Of a stretch of 6,416 nt of DNA, positions 5,465 through 6,416 are shown piece after piece. Where the stretch lies: NCBI GenBank assembly GCA_016928495.1, contig JAFGKQ010000126.1, positions 1 to 6,416 on the forward strand. Direction: 5' to 3'. How positions within the stretch are numbered: the stretch's first letter is position 1; each line of letters starts with the position of its first letter. Position numbers and translations under genes: made by a program. The notes under the pieces were generated by a model. The model had not been told where the DNA came from. It saw only the letters and a list, made by a program, of their open reading frames with translations, and made no database searches. This DNA is from Candidatus Fermentibacterales bacterium. Lineage in GTDB: Bacteria; Fermentibacterota; Fermentibacteria; Fermentibacterales; JAFGKQ01.

Positions 5465-6196
5465 ATGAGGTTTCTGACATTCTCCGTACTCCTGTCAGTC
5501 TGCGCTGCGCCGTACGCGCAGCCATGCAACTGGGGGAGCTTCGACCAGACCAGGATCAACTACCCGGGCGGGATGCTCACGGGCACGGAGCACACACAGC
5601 TGGTCGGCATCATCGAAGCGAACGGGGGCACCATAGCTACGCCCACACCGATACTGGATTCATCCTATCTGGGCTCTGTCGACGTGTTCTACACATCCCT
5701 CCTCAGCACGACAACCGGAGCGCTGTCGGTGGCGGAGCAGACGGCACTGCAGAGCTGGATCTCGGGCGGCGGCACCCTGATAGTCACGGGAGACATCTTC
5801 CCTCTCGCGGCATACGAGACCTTCACTTCCTACTACGGAGTCACCAACTACGCCAGCCTCTCGCACACCGGGATCGGTCATCCCGTCGCAACCCATCCCA
5901 TCACGGCGGGAGTGTCGTCGTACGAGTACAACACCGAATGCGGCTTCACCTATGGATCGGATGCCCTCCTGCTGGGAGACAACGGTCTCGGAAGCGACTT
6001 CATGATCGTGATGGAGGAGGCAACGGGCTTCACCGCAGGCGGCAGGATCCTGGTTCTGGCTGACCACAACATGTTCACCAACTCGTACATCGGCAAAGAA
6101 GACAACACGTTGCTCGCTACTAACATAGCCGTATGGGCATGTTCCGGGACAGCCGTGCGGCAGACGACCTGGGGAAGCATCAAGACCGCGTTCTGA
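5465..6196 (+). CDS. Secreted protein with glutamine-amidotransferase-like (DUF4350-like) fold, function unknown
   Basis: A 243-residue protein. ATG 5465 has GGAGG six bases upstream (5454-5458) and opens a clear signal peptide: M-R-F, hydrophobic residues 4-13, cleavage probably between A14 and A18. L-S-V-C at 10-13 resembles a lipobox but has Val before the Cys, so lipidation is unlikely. Mature features are L-T-G-T-E-H-T-Q-L near 40, V-D-V-F-Y-T, S-G-G-G-T-L-I-V-T-G-D (G101 to D110) and G-R-I-L-V-L-A-D-H-N-M-F-T-N (G193 to N206), followed by D-N-T-L-L-A-T-N-I-A-V-W. A Gly-rich turn with G-D, and a late G-R-x-x-V-L-x-D...F-x-N...N-x-x-x-W, resemble DUF4350/ThuA-like amidotransferase-fold proteins, which often lack the catalytic Cys and may act by binding. 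The protein ends in T-W-G-S-I-K-T-A-F, a short tail I recall from exported proteins of candidate phyla; it may be a sorting or anchoring tail. It has its own promoter shared in style with the phosphoesterase. Confidence 0.85.
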   Translation: MRFLTFSVLLSVCAAPYAQPCNWGSFDQTRINYPGGMLTGTEHTQLVGIIEANGGTIATPTPILDSSYLGSVDVFYTSLLSTTTGALSVAEQTALQSWISGGGTLIVTGDIFPLAAYETFTSYYGVTNYASLSHTGIGHPVATHPITAGVSSYEYNTECGFTYGSDALLLGDNGLGSDFMIVMEEATGFTAGGRILVLADHNMFTNSYIGKEDNTLLATNIAVWACSGTAVRQTTWGSIKTAF

Positions 6197-6295
6197 CGAC
6201 AGGCTGCCCTGCCCGTCAGTTCCCGCCCGGGTCCGTATCTCGCAACCGCCCGCTTGCACGAGGGCGTATCCCTGTCAGGCCGGAATACCGGGTGA

Positions 6296-6416
6296 ATGGG
6301 GGTCATCTTGCTGTTGCTGCTGCTGGCGCTGGTCTCTCAGGACGTGGACTACGGGGCGTACCTTCCTTCGGAGGAGCAGGCGACCCTCTGGACGGAGTTC
6401 ACCTTCTTCATCCAGG
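6296..6416 (+). CDS. Probable exported protein, N-terminal 40 codons (3' end outside window)
   Basis: ATG 6296 follows directly on an in-frame TGA (6293-6295), so no earlier start exists in this frame. The first residues, M-G-V-I-L-L-L-L-L-L-A-L-V-S-Q, form a strongly hydrophobic signal-like segment, although it lacks the usual positive charge; cleavage after Ser14 is plausible. Then D-V-D-Y-G-A-Y-L-P-S-E-E-Q and F-T-F-F-I-Q follow to the edge. No clear Shine-Dalgarno is visible; a small CCGG-AATA-CCGG hairpin (6280-6291) sits just before the start. The gene begins 99 bases after the previous stop with no obvious promoter or terminator between, so it may share that transcript. I do not recognise the family. 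Confidence 0.65.
   Translation, partial: MGVILLLLLLALVSQDVDYGAYLPSEEQATLWTEFTFFIQ

Noticed and set aside
6197-6295. Terminator or promoter between the last two genes
   Set aside because: Only short, poorly paired repeats are visible, with no T run and no convincing -35/-10 pair.

Overview
This 6.4-kb window of G+C-rich bacterial DNA contains five coding regions, all on the + strand, with two stretches of decayed minus-strand DNA between them. I cannot name the organism. The combination of B12-type radical SAM enzymes, secreted proteins of unknown role, and a secreted protein ending in a Thr-Trp-Gly-x-Ile-Lys tail reminds me of uncultivated lineages around the Fibrobacteres-Chlorobi-Bacteroidetes group. 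That is an impression from memory, not a measured placement.

Left part (1-1917): the end of a SPASM-type radical SAM protein overlaps, through an ATGA junction, a complete 507-residue B12-binding radical SAM protein. They look like consecutive genes of one biosynthetic or modification operon that begins outside the window. The product cannot be read from the sequence.

Middle part (1918-3193, minus strand): two dead genes of a former sulfur-handling pair lie head to tail. First in transcription order is a tandem-rhodanese sulfurtransferase. It lacks its N-terminus, carries a one-base deletion near 2897 and has an in-frame TAA at 2702-2700. Next is a metallo-beta-lactamase-fold hydrolase with a TAA at 2155-2153, altered metal ligands and a lost N-terminal segment, running up to the stop codon of the radical SAM gene. 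This pair has probably been decaying for some time.

Right part (3194-6416): a secreted calcineurin-like metallophosphoesterase (3504-4949), a small secreted protein with a glutamine-amidotransferase-like (DUF4350-like) look (5465-6196), and the first 40 codons of another probable exported protein (6296 onward). Between the first two lies a fragment of an IS3-family transposase on the minus strand.

The most interesting non-coding signal is a pair of near-consensus sigma-70-type promoters. Each is TTGACC, 17 bases, then TATGGT or TATAGT. One lies about 120 bases upstream of the phosphoesterase and the other about 110 bases upstream of the small secreted protein. They share an identical 14-base block that forms an inverted repeat over the -35 box, so the two genes may be co-regulated. 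The phosphoesterase leader also has a 12-base palindrome at the expected transcription start and a hairpin enclosing its Shine-Dalgarno sequence. I see no tRNA, rRNA, CRISPR array or origin.
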